NCBI GenBank assembly: GCA_024742665.1
Contig: JANSYA010000004.1
Location: 62,001-126,000, forward strand
Reading direction: 5' to 3'
DNA from: a bacterium
GTDB taxonomy: Bacteria; Spirochaetota; Leptospiria; Leptospirales; Leptonemataceae
Length of the DNA stretch: 64,000 nt
The notes beneath the pieces are model-generated. The model saw only the letters and a list, made by a program, of their open reading frames with translations. It did no database searches and was not told the DNA's origin. The translations under genes were made by a program, and so were the position numbers. This document shows, piece by piece, positions 34,502-43,003 of the stretch; the first letter of the stretch is position 1; each line of letters starts with the position of its first letter.

Positions 34502-35750
34502 AATTGCCCAAACGGAACTTATCGCCTTTTGAAATTAAATCGTCCTGCTGCCGGGTCATGAACTTAAAGAAGGCGTCGTCTTTAGAACCCGGCTTGAGGA
34601 AATCTTCGCCGCCCTTGCTGTACGCCTTCAGGGTGACGTTGCGGGGCAGCCCGCTCTGACGGACTTTCAAATCCGCGCCGACTTTCGAGCCCACTTCGAT
34701 TGCGCTCTTGCCGGTTTTATTTAATGAGAAATCGTTTTTGATCGGAGAGCCGACGTCGGCTTCGTAGTATTGAATCATGCCGGATACTTTGTGGCGATTC
34801 TTCCACTTGCGATACAACCAGACCAGCAGCAGAATCCCGAAAATAATCGGCGCCGCGATCTTACCGATCGACTTCAGTTTTTCATACCAGGAGCGGTCCG
34901 CAATATCCTCAGCGACTTCGCTCAGGCCGATTTCATCCGCCGCCGCCTGGGATTCATCGCCACCTGCTTCGCCGCCCGCGGTCCCGGCATCGCCGGCGCC
35001 GGACGCGCCTTCAGCGCCCTTCGCGTTTGCCGCGGCGTCACCGCCCTGGCTTCCGGAAGCGGATCCGTCCACAGCCGCTGCGGAGCCCTTCGCGCCGCTC
35101 CCGTCGGATTTTTCGCCCTTCGCCGAATCTTTCTTGCGCTCGATGGTTTTCACTGAGGGCGAAAGAGTTTTCAGTTCGGCTTCCAGATTGGGATCTTTCA
35201 ATTTTCCCAGACTGACATAATAGATAAAGGTATCGTTGACTTCGCGATCGGCGGCGGGCGCTTCGATTTCCGACAGCTGCAGGCGATTCTTGCCGGCCGA
35301 GGGCGGCGGATCGTCTTTGCCGTCGGACATGATCACAACGATCACGTTGCGGCCTTTGCCTTCCAGCTCGCCCACTTTTTCGCGCACGGAAGCCACCATC
35401 GATTTCATATAGGTGTGCGAACCCCAGGCGTCCAGGTTCTGCACGGCCTGGACCGGCCCGGAGCGATCGGCTTCCGAATTGATCTTAAAGGTGCCGATGT
35501 TCCGCGTGCTTTCGTCGAAGCCCAGCAGAGTGACCGTGTCGCCGGGATTCACGGTCTGCATGAAGGACTCCATGCTCGTGCGGACTTTTTGAATCGTCTT
35601 TTGTTTGCCGACCGACATCGATCCCGATGTGTCGATGACCAGCACATAGTCGCGGGTGCCGCCGCCGCAGGCGACCAGCGTGGCGAGCGCCATTGCGGCC
35701 AGCGCGGGAAAGATTCGAATCAGGCGATAAGGCTGCGTGCTTTCGTTCAT
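34470..35750 (-). CDS. lipidated VWA protein with TM and FHA-like domain
   Basis: 426 aa. The signal peptide ends in ATLVAC (C28), a lipobox. A von Willebrand A domain (about 35-190) has a complete-looking MIDAS: DTSGS (40-44), a GSHTYM Thr and SDGKDD. A long Gly/Ala/Ser/Asp-rich linker (about 205-275) is followed by a TM helix (299-313) and a C-terminal beta domain (348-422: IEVGSKVGADLKV...LISKGDKFRLGNYVFEYG) that resembles an FHA fold but lacks the canonical Arg/Ser/His phosphothreonine residues. VWA would lie outside the membrane and the FHA-like domain in the cytoplasm. The ATG at 35750 has GGAAG upstream. The frame overlaps the next gene by 14-32 bases. Confidence 0.8.
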   Translation of the reverse strand: MNESTQPYRLIRIFPALAAMALATLVACGGGTRDYVLVIDTSGSMSVGKQKTIQKVRTSMESFMQTVNPGDTVTLLGFDESTRNIGTFKINSEADRSGPVQAVQNLDAWGSHTYMKSMVASVREKVGELEGKGRNVIVVIMSDGKDDPPPSAGKNRLQLSEIEAPAADREVNDTFIYYVSLGKLKDPNLEAELKTLSPSVKTIERKKDSAKGEKSDGSGAKGSAAAVDGSASGSQGGDAAANAKGAEGASGAGDAGTAGGEAGGDESQAAADEIGLSEVAEDIADRSWYEKLKSIGKIAAPIIFGILLLVWLYRKWKNRHKVSGMIQYYEADVGSPIKNDFSLNKTGKSAIEVGSKVGADLKVRQSGLPRNVTLKAYSKGGEDFLKPGSKDDAFFKFMTRQQDDLISKGDKFRLGNYVFEYGDGEK

Positions 35751-35769
35751 AATAGTCTTCCGTGTAGTT

Positions 35770-35786
35770 ATCGCCCCTGTGGCGAT
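35770..35786 (-). other. intercistronic hairpin
   Basis: ATCGCC (35770-35775) and GGCGAT (35781-35786) can pair with a 5-base loop directly after the stop of the nuclease-like gene and before the VWA start, with no T-tract. It may adjust relative expression inside the operon. Confidence 0.4.
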
Positions 35787-36505
35787 CAATACTCGTTATA
35801 TTCTTTATTGTTCTTGATGTAGTCCCGGAGATTGTAGTTCAGGCGGCCGTCGCGGTCCAGATACTCCATCAAGAGCACGTAAAACCACATCAGGCTTTCG
35901 TCTCCGGTTTCGACGACCTTGTATCCGCCGGCGATCTCCCAATCCTTGATGATCAGGCCCTGCCCCATCACACAGATCAAGTCGACTTCCAGGTTTACCG
36001 GGATCTCTTTCTCCTGAGAGATTTCCATCAGAGACTGCTTGTGAAATAACAAACTGTGCTCGCTGCCGTAGGCGAACAACATCGAATACATCGGGATCGG
36101 CTCCAGCTCCTCGAACTGCTTTTCACCGACGTACAGGGACTTTAGAGCCCGCGTCAGACTGGCGTGGGTTCCGAGGCCGGCCGCCGTTAGATTCGCTTCG
36201 ATCGATAGAAAACCGTACAGCGCGTCCGAGAGGATATAGCCGCCGGTCAGCTCCAGAACTTTCGGCACCCACTTTTTGTAGATCAACAGGTCGCAGTTTC
36301 GATTCAGCAAATGCTTCTTGTTGCGAACCTTGCCCGTCGCCAGAGAATAATCTTCCGGCACGTGATCCTTTAGAAAGGTGTAGAACTCCTGGTAAATGTT
36401 GAGATCTTTTTCTTTTTCCGGAAGCTTGACGCCGCGCTTGCCGAGCTTTTTGGCGAGGGCCTTTTCCAGACTCTGGGACTGTTTTTGAAAGTACTCCGTA
36501 AACAT
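35786..36505 (-). CDS. DUF6602/nuclease-fold-like protein lacking catalytic Lys
   Basis: 239 aa, cytoplasmic. The layout resembles DUF6602-type proteins with a PD-(D/E)xK fold: a helical N-terminus, then NRNCDLLIYKKW (D72), a strand-helix pair and FLSIEANLT (E103). In nuclease-active relatives the last motif would be ExK; here the Lys position is Asn, so cleavage is not expected. The C-terminal half contains a hydrophobic strand pair (VDLICVMGQGLIIKDW) and an Asn/Tyr-rich tail. It probably works as a binding or structural subunit. This fold reading is an inference. 29 bases downstream of the two-domain gene, 35 upstream of VWA. Confidence 0.55.
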   Translation of the reverse strand: MFTEYFQKQSQSLEKALAKKLGKRGVKLPEKEKDLNIYQEFYTFLKDHVPEDYSLATGKVRNKKHLLNRNCDLLIYKKWVPKVLELTGGYILSDALYGFLSIEANLTAAGLGTHASLTRALKSLYVGEKQFEELEPIPMYSMLFAYGSEHSLLFHKQSLMEISQEKEIPVNLEVDLICVMGQGLIIKDWEIAGGYKVVETGDESLMWFYVLLMEYLDRDGRLNYNLRDYIKNNKEYNEY

Positions 36506-36534
36506 ATATGGTCAAATCGCCTCGTCGGCCTGTA

Positions 36535-37560
36535 TTAGAATAGATTGAGAATTTTGTTCACATCGTGCTTCATGAAGGTTTCGTAGCGGGACGAAGCGCC
36601 TTCATGCAGATATTTTTGCAGACGACTCACGCCTTTGATCTGGTAGCCCATCACCTGGAACATGATCAGGCCGCCGTGCTTGACCTTGCCCCACTTGAAC
36701 AGGGAGTTCAGGTCCTGAATCAATTCGCCTTCGTGATACACAATGATCTCGTTGTTGGTTTTCGCTTCGTACGACTCGATGATGTTCTTCCAGGCCTCGA
36801 CGTTGCCGTTGTGAAACAGCTCGTTGGTTACCTGCACCGAATACTTCGGCGTGATATTGCGTTTGCCGCCCGGCTTGCCTTTAGGCCGTGCCGCGGGACG
36901 AGGAGCCGCCTGAGGCGCGGCCTGCTGCTGTGCCGGGGCCGCCTGGGGAGCGGCCGCTCGGGGCGGCGGGGGCGGGGGCGGCGCCGCTGCGGCCCGGGCG
37001 GGCGGAGGCGGCGGCGGAGGCGGTGTGGGAGCCGCAGCTTTGATGAAGTCCGGATCTTCGGCGGGCGTGCCGCCGTCGAGCATCGTAAAAAAGGCGTCGA
37101 GCGCCTTCTCCGCCGTTTCGCGTTTGGCGTTGTTCGCCTGCGCGTAAACGACGAGCAGCTCGTTCGCTTTTACTTCATGAATAATATTCCAGTGCTCCTG
37201 ATTGGCCGGATTCACCAGGTTTAAGTCCAGGTTCGGATGAGAATAAGCCGCGACGAGATTCACTCCCGTCCATTTGCCGAAAGTTTCGACGATCTTGCCG
37301 AAGTCAGAAACGCCCTTCTTCAGATTTACGGCCCGGTAGGGCACGTTCAGCTTTTCGACCAGAATGACCGCCAGGATCGGCGGCAGTTGATTCCGGCGCA
37401 GAATGCCCTGCTCCAACATGGGATTCAACAGGTCAGCCAGGTTCGCGCCCTTCGACGCTTCTTCGATTAAATTCGTAACGTTTACAATATGACGCAGGGT
37501 ATGATTGAATCCGGAACGCGTTCCCAGATGCGCAAGTTCTTTGCCCGTCGCTACACTCAT
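36535..37560 (-). CDS. two-domain protein with Pro/Ala hinge
   Basis: 341 aa, cytoplasmic, family not recognised. Domain 1 (about 1-165) is alpha/beta and carries hydrophobic strands such as PPILAVILVEKL and LLVVYAQANN. Residues about 176-232 form a flexible Pro/Ala/Gln-rich linker including runs of P8 and P7. Domain 2 (about 238-341) is a compact basic/aromatic module (SVQVTNELFHNG, EIIVYHEGELI, HGGLIMFQVMGY). The architecture looks like an adaptor joining two partners. AGGAG lies 7 bases before the ATG. It follows the filament-like gene, separated by a terminator, and heads the downstream genes. Confidence 0.65.
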   Translation of the reverse strand: MSVATGKELAHLGTRSGFNHTLRHIVNVTNLIEEASKGANLADLLNPMLEQGILRRNQLPPILAVILVEKLNVPYRAVNLKKGVSDFGKIVETFGKWTGVNLVAAYSHPNLDLNLVNPANQEHWNIIHEVKANELLVVYAQANNAKRETAEKALDAFFTMLDGGTPAEDPDFIKAAAPTPPPPPPPPARAAAAPPPPPPPRAAAPQAAPAQQQAAPQAAPRPAARPKGKPGGKRNITPKYSVQVTNELFHNGNVEAWKNIIESYEAKTNNEIIVYHEGELIQDLNSLFKWGKVKHGGLIMFQVMGYQIKGVSRLQKYLHEGASSRYETFMKHDVNKILNLF

Positions 37561-37709
37561 TTAAGTTCTCCTGATATAAAACTGCGCCGCCGCGGTCGCT
37601 ATAACGCTTTGACTCTCGCTTCGAGAGTTCGCCACGCGCGAAAGACGCATAAGAAAGCGAACCCCGCGGTCACACGCCAATCAGAGGGCATCACGCGGGG
37701 TACTCAACG

Positions 37710-37747
37710 AAAAAAACCCGCAGCCGGCTATCTCGACCGCGGGTTTG
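37710..37747 (-). terminator. terminator of the filament-like gene
   Basis: On the minus strand AAACCCGC pairs with GCGGGTTT across a 17-18 base loop and is followed by a T7 tract (37710-37716 as A on the plus strand). It separates the large helical gene from the four downstream genes, which probably have weaker expression. Confidence 0.8.
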
Positions 37748-37773
37748 ATGCGTTTCGGAGGCCCTGATTTACA

Positions 37774-39840
37774 TCAGAGTTCTTTTAACCCCATTTCTTT
37801 GAGCTTATCCTCATAAGATTTAGGGGTCACATCAGCCGAACCCTTCACCCCTCCCGCGGGAGGCTGTCCACCACCGGACGGAGGCGGCGACGGAGGCGGA
37901 GGGCTGTTCCCTGGAGGCGGCGGTGCTCCGCCTCCATCGTCATCCCCTCCTGGAGGAGTATCGTGCTGGCTATAAGCGATAGAAGCAGCGGTTTCTTTGT
38001 GCTCCTCTTCGCCAAAGCCTTGATCGATATCCGTACGAACGGTGGAACGACGACGTTTGAACGATGCGAAAGCCGCATCCGCGAAGCCCTGTGAAATTCC
38101 GTGCAGGAATTCGTTCAGAACGTTGGCCATAGCCTTCATCATGTACTGCTTGCGCTTGGTCGTGGTCAGGTCCACGTCCAGCAAGAGACCCGGCTGAAGT
38201 TGGTGCGGATTGATTTCGTAGATGAATTTGTTGAATTCTTTTTCGAGAATATTCAGGCGCTCATCGATGACCACGCGTTCGCGGGTATTGATGTAGCCGA
38301 ACATTTCTTCCAGTTTAGACTGGAGATAGTTCAGCTTGTCGCCAACATTCTTGATTTCGACCTGGTAGGTCCGGTTGTTCTTCTCAACGAAGGTGTTGGC
38401 CGGATCGCGGAACTGCAGCTTGTTCCAGTGCAGCTCGTCCTCGTCATCGTTGATCGCCTTGCGGTCTTTGACCCAGTTACGGGGCATAAGCTTCTCGGTC
38501 AGATCTTCGAAGTCGGTCAGTTTCTTGCGCAGCCCCAGGAAGGACTTTTTGTCGCGCTCGTACAGCTCGTGCACGACTTCCCAGACGGCTTCTACTTCGC
38601 GTAAAAAGGCCGCAATCCGGTGGTCGTAAACGCGCTTGAGTTCGCGAATCTGGTTCTGATCGAAGTAGACCAGGCGAATCGCGTAGCGTTCGTCCGGCAA
38701 TTGCAACGGATCGAGATCTTCGTATTCGCGAACATTACACTCGCGAGCATTCTTGTTGTTATCGCAGAACTGGTAGCCCAGACGCGACGTATCGAGAATG
38801 GAAGTCAGGGTATTGACAGCGGTGTTGAAACCGCGGTTCCGAATGTTCTCGGAGTCGATGATCTTCTTGATCTGCTCACGCATGTTGAGCGGATCGTAGT
38901 CTTCCTGGTCGACTTCAGCCCGCAGACCCTCGATTTTATCGAGGAATTTCTTCGCCATAATGGTATAGCGACGGCTGTTCGGGTCGGAGATATTGTCGTC
39001 GGTGAAACGATCGACCAGCTTGATTTTCTCAAACATGATTTCCGAGTCGGTGAGTTCCGCCCGGCCGGAGTCGATCATCTCTTCTTTGAGTTTTTCGATC
39101 TCTCTGTCGATCAATTCGGTGATGTGCTGAGAAAGCTGCTCTTTGAGCAGGTGCTCAACCGTTACCTGGTAGTGGAAGATCCGCGAAATCAGCTCGGAGT
39201 CCAGCATGTTGATGGAGAGCTTGATGTCGGAAACGGTCTTCGGCTTTTGCGCGTTGTCTTTGAACGCACACTTTACGATTGAATAGGCGTTTTCCCCGCG
39301 AACGAAGGCGCCGATGTCGGTCTTCTGACGCAGGATGGCGTTGGTCTCGTTTTCGAGGTCGTTCATCCCCCGCTGAATATGGCCTTGCAGGTGACCATAC
39401 ATGTTTACAACGGACTTTTCGAGTTCCCCGGTATTGAATTTATCGGAGCCGCCGATCTTATCGAGTAGTTCGACGATTTCTTTCGGAGTGTAGCGCGCGA
39501 GGCTTTTGACTTCTTCTTTATCGACGAAGTCGCGAACCTTTTTGACCATCTCGTCTTCGACCGTAATCGAATAACGATTGAACATGTTCACATACGCCTG
39601 GTTGACGTAGTTGTAAATCTTGTCCTCGATGCTCGCCATGACGTCGACGTCTTTGAGCACTTCGGGCGGAAGTTTGGTTTGCGTGTACTCGGAGATATAA
39701 CGGGCGGTCTCGTCGATAATCTTCTTCGTCTCTGCGGGTTTGTCGCGACCTTCCCACACGAGAGATGTACGAGATGCCACCGCACTGGGAAGTACGGGAT
39801 CGATTTTATTTGGGCTCTTAGGGAATTGACCCACTGCCAT
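37774..39840 (-). CDS. cfpA: large helical protein, candidate cytoplasmic filament protein CfpA
   Basis: 688 aa with no signal peptide or membrane segment. The chain is almost entirely alpha-helical and highly charged from about 30 to 600 (for example IDREIEKLKEEMIDSGRAEL, YLQSKLEEMFGYINTRERVV), then a disordered Pro/Gly/Asp tail (about 625-665) and a short charged end. Length, charge and helical make-up fit the CfpA filament protein of treponemes (about 680 aa), and cytoplasmic filaments or tubules have been described in Leptonema. This identity is from memory of family size and style, not an alignment. A perfect GGAGG lies 8 bases before the ATG, codon use is less GC-extreme than the neighbours and a strong terminator follows, all pointing to high expression. 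Confidence 0.6.
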   Translation of the reverse strand: MAVGQFPKSPNKIDPVLPSAVASRTSLVWEGRDKPAETKKIIDETARYISEYTQTKLPPEVLKDVDVMASIEDKIYNYVNQAYVNMFNRYSITVEDEMVKKVRDFVDKEEVKSLARYTPKEIVELLDKIGGSDKFNTGELEKSVVNMYGHLQGHIQRGMNDLENETNAILRQKTDIGAFVRGENAYSIVKCAFKDNAQKPKTVSDIKLSINMLDSELISRIFHYQVTVEHLLKEQLSQHITELIDREIEKLKEEMIDSGRAELTDSEIMFEKIKLVDRFTDDNISDPNSRRYTIMAKKFLDKIEGLRAEVDQEDYDPLNMREQIKKIIDSENIRNRGFNTAVNTLTSILDTSRLGYQFCDNNKNARECNVREYEDLDPLQLPDERYAIRLVYFDQNQIRELKRVYDHRIAAFLREVEAVWEVVHELYERDKKSFLGLRKKLTDFEDLTEKLMPRNWVKDRKAINDDEDELHWNKLQFRDPANTFVEKNNRTYQVEIKNVGDKLNYLQSKLEEMFGYINTRERVVIDERLNILEKEFNKFIYEINPHQLQPGLLLDVDLTTTKRKQYMMKAMANVLNEFLHGISQGFADAAFASFKRRRSTVRTDIDQGFGEEEHKETAASIAYSQHDTPPGGDDDGGGAPPPPGNSPPPPSPPPSGGGQPPAGGVKGSADVTPKSYEDKLKEMGLKEL

Positions 39841-40346
39841 AGGATGCCTCCGGGTTACTGCCTGATTTAATGATTTCGACCGAGCTGGATTTCGGTTCGG
39901 ATTAAATTGAAATTGTTTCTTTCTAAGTCTCTATTCTATTTCGCTGATTCGTTGCTTCGCCGTCGTGCGAGATCTTCGCAGCGCCTTTCATGACTTTCGC
40001 CGTGATATTTCGCCCTGCGCGAGATTTCGTCCGTCGTCTATCCTGGCACGAACGCTCAAATTCGCCGAAACGGATCCCGGCGCACCTCACTCTCCCGCTC
40101 GCGTCCCGCTCTGGACTCAATGTCCCGCGCGTTTCACTACAGAAATTTGAGGTTTTATGATCTTCACCGCGCCCCCCTATTTTTACAACTAAAAAAATGT
40201 TTCGTGCGACGTGAACGAATTCACCGAAACTCACCGGGACGGGGCGAAGATTCCTTCGCCGGACGGCGCGCCAGGCGTCCGGACGATGTCGCAGAGGGAA
40301 CATAATCTCGTTATGTGGGCGGAAACTAAAAAAATCTTCGCGTCGG
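39841..40346. other. long leader/promoter region of the filament-like gene
   Basis: 506 bases without a credible gene; the ORFs here are Arg/Pro-rich shadows. The region is AT-richer than average near 39885-39945 and 40140-40210. It must contain the promoter of the leftward filament-like gene and the 3' end of the PBP transcript. I see no convincing -35/-10 pair or terminator, and no tRNA-like fold. Confidence 0.4.
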
Positions 40347-42992
40347 CTAAAGGTCTTCGTCGCTGAACACGTCTTCCGGCGCCTGGATGACCGGAGGATC
40401 TTCGCTCGCGTTCGCGGGGCCGAGCACTGCGCTGCCGACTTCGCGGGGCGCGGTGCCCGGCAAAAACATTTCGACCATGCGCTGCGGACAATTTTCGCCT
40501 GGCAGCATCCCGGTGTCTTCGCAAATTTCGACGCGCACGAGCTTCGAGCCCGCGAAATTAAAACGGTCCGGAGTGTCAGTGCCGGGCAGCTGCTCCGGTT
40601 CACCGCGATGCGCGCGCTGCATATAGCGCCCCCAAACCGGAGCCGCCAGTCCGCCGCCGGTCGCCCCGCGACCGAGGGACATCGGGCGGTCAAAACCAAG
40701 ATACACAGCTGTTACGATTCGCGGCGAAAAGCCCACAAACCAGGCGTTCGTATTGCGATTGGTCGTTCCGGTTTTCCCGGCCGTCGGCCAGCCGCCGATG
40801 CGCGCCGCGCGCCCGGTGCCCTTCTCGACCACGTCTCTTAATATAGATGTCATGATCTCCGCCGTCGCCGGACTGATCACCTGTTCGCCGGCGCCCGGCT
40901 GATATTTTTCGCGCGCGTCATATAAGATTTCGCCGTTCGCGTCGGTGATGTGCGAAAGCACGTGGGGCTCGACTGTGCGACCGTCCGATGCGAAGACCGC
41001 ATAGGCCCGGGCCATTTCAAAAGGAGTCACGGCGAAGCTGCCCAGGGCGACGGCCGCTTCCGCCGGCAGCTTGCGCGGCGACTTCCCGGAATCCATTTGT
41101 AAAAACTTTTCGACGATCGGATTGATCGCTCCGGGCCCCATGCGTTCGTACACCCGCACCGCGACGGCGTTCTTCGAAAGCGTCAGGGCCCGGCGCAGGC
41201 GAATCAATCCTTCATACTGGCCGGAGTAATTCTGAGGAGAATATTCGGAAAGGTCATTGCTGACGAAAGTAACCGGGCTGTCGTCGATCAGAGTCGAGGC
41301 GGTCAGCCGCTTATTCTTCGACAGGTCAGGATTGCGGCCGGAGTGCTCGATGCCGGCGGCATAGACGAGCGGCTTAAACGAGCTGCCGGGCTGGCGGGCC
41401 GCGGTCAAAAAGCGCAGCTGCTGATTCGAAGACTTAAAACCACCCCCGCCGATCACCGCCGTAACCGCGCCGGTATAGGGACGCATACTGATCAGCGCGC
41501 CTTCGACCGGCTGGCTCTCTTCGACGATTTGAAAGCCTTCGGTAGCGTGATAGTCCAGGGCCTGGTTGACCGATTTGCCGCCGCCCAGATAGTTCAGCAG
41601 GTTCAGCTCCTGAGCGAAATCGGTGACGAAGGCCCGCATCAGCTTGCGCTCCTCCCGGCTGATTTTCACCCGAAATTCAGGCTGCTCTAACAGCAGATTG
41701 CTCAGGTTTCGCAGCTCGCCGAATTCTCGATCGAAGGCGTCGAAGTGCTTGAAGGGCGCCCGGCGGCGGCGCTCGGTCTGGGCCAGCAGATAGGGCACCA
41801 TCGTCTCTTCGGCGGCGGACTGGTGGCGATGGTCGATGGTCGTATAGATCCGGTATCCGCCGCTGTAGATATTGCGTTTGAATTTGCGCGGCAGCTGGCT
41901 CATAACGTAGGCCGTCGCGTAGGGATGCAGATTCAGGCGCTGGTGAAAGGCGCTGTCGTTCGGCGAGCGGTCTAAAAGCGCATAGTAGTTCTTTTCGAGA
42001 TTCTGGAATTCCGTTTCGGCCTGAGCCACGGTCAAATCGCCGTTCTCGATCAGCTTCTGAAAGGTGATTCGGACTTTGCGACGCGAAGACTCCGGATCCT
42101 TAAAGGGACTCAGCTGATTCGGCCGCGTCGTCAGCGAAGACAGGACCGCCGCCTCGCCCCACTCCAGGTCCAAAAAGGATTTGTTAAAATAGAATTGCGC
42201 CGCCGCTTCGATGCCGTTCGTGCCGTGTCCGAGGGGCACCATATTCAGGTAGATCTCCATGATCTCCCGCTTGCTGTAGCGCATCTCAATCAGGACGGAT
42301 AGAAAGGCCTCGCGCAGCTTGCGCACCAGCGAACGTTCGTTGTTCAAGAATCGTAGACGCGCCACCTGCTGGGTAATGGTCGAAGCGCCCTCTTTGACGC
42401 CCCCCGCCAGCACGTTGACCAGGGCCGCGCGTAAGATGCCCGCGAAGTCGATGCCCGGATGCGTGAGAAATTTATTGTCTTCGGTGGCGATAAAGCAGCG
42501 CACGACCTTCGACTGCATGCCGCGTTCGCCCTCGCCTTCCAGCTCGATCACCCGCCGCGCAACGTTACCGTACAGCTCGGCGATCGGCATCGGCCGGCCG
42601 TCGGGGCCCGTGCCGTAAATAATGCTCGGCTGGCGATAGCCCGAGTCCGTATAGACCCGATAAAAATCCGTCGGCGCGCCCGCGAGCAGCAGGCCGATCA
42701 CCCCCAATAGAATCACCAGGGCCGCACTGGCTTTCAGCAATGCCCGGCCGTCGGCTTCGCCCCACAGTCGATTCAGCCGCAGATTGTATCCGTAAAACAG
42801 CGTGCGCGCGAGCAGCCCGGTGCGTCCCTGGGCTGTAAAGATACTCTCGCGATAGACGGCGGTCGAGCTTTCCGTCGGTCGAGGGGCGGCCTTCGAACGG
42901 GAGGCCCGGACTGCCGGCGTCTTCTTCGGCGGCGCCGGCCGCGCGGAACGCGTCGTCGTTTTCTTCGCGTTTGATTTCGAATCGCGTTTCAT
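40347..42992 (-). CDS. class A penicillin-binding protein
   Basis: 881-aa bifunctional peptidoglycan synthase. The N-terminus has a basic Lys/Arg/Pro tail, then one TM segment (about 87-107). The glycosyltransferase domain shows EDNKFLTHPGID, GASTITQQVAR and YLNMVPLGHGTNGIEAAA; the transpeptidase domain shows SxxK in PGSSFKPLVYA, SKN (TLSKNAVA) and KTGTT. It polymerises and cross-links murein in the periplasm. The ATG at 42992 is chosen since it follows the flippase stop by 11 bases and precedes the basic tail; the open extension overlaps the flippase. The C-terminal about 60 residues are acidic and unstructured. Confidence 0.95.
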   Translation of the reverse strand: MKRDSKSNAKKTTTRSARPAPPKKTPAVRASRSKAAPRPTESSTAVYRESIFTAQGRTGLLARTLFYGYNLRLNRLWGEADGRALLKASAALVILLGVIGLLLAGAPTDFYRVYTDSGYRQPSIIYGTGPDGRPMPIAELYGNVARRVIELEGEGERGMQSKVVRCFIATEDNKFLTHPGIDFAGILRAALVNVLAGGVKEGASTITQQVARLRFLNNERSLVRKLREAFLSVLIEMRYSKREIMEIYLNMVPLGHGTNGIEAAAQFYFNKSFLDLEWGEAAVLSSLTTRPNQLSPFKDPESSRRKVRITFQKLIENGDLTVAQAETEFQNLEKNYYALLDRSPNDSAFHQRLNLHPYATAYVMSQLPRKFKRNIYSGGYRIYTTIDHRHQSAAEETMVPYLLAQTERRRRAPFKHFDAFDREFGELRNLSNLLLEQPEFRVKISREERKLMRAFVTDFAQELNLLNYLGGGKSVNQALDYHATEGFQIVEESQPVEGALISMRPYTGAVTAVIGGGGFKSSNQQLRFLTAARQPGSSFKPLVYAAGIEHSGRNPDLSKNKRLTASTLIDDSPVTFVSNDLSEYSPQNYSGQYEGLIRLRRALTLSKNAVAVRVYERMGPGAINPIVEKFLQMDSGKSPRKLPAEAAVALGSFAVTPFEMARAYAVFASDGRTVEPHVLSHITDANGEILYDAREKYQPGAGEQVISPATAEIMTSILRDVVEKGTGRAARIGGWPTAGKTGTTNRNTNAWFVGFSPRIVTAVYLGFDRPMSLGRGATGGGLAAPVWGRYMQRAHRGEPEQLPGTDTPDRFNFAGSKLVRVEICEDTGMLPGENCPQRMVEMFLPGTAPREVGSAVLGPANASEDPPVIQAPEDVFSDEDL

Positions 42993-43003
42993 GAAGTTCT
43001 GGC

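Noticed and set aside
36950-37030. GC-rich microsatellite as a mobile or regulatory repeat
   Set aside because: It simply encodes the Pro/Ala linker of the two-domain protein.
39965-40150. 61-aa ORF in the leader of the filament-like gene
   Set aside because: No ribosome site, Arg/Pro-rich composition, no predicted domain.
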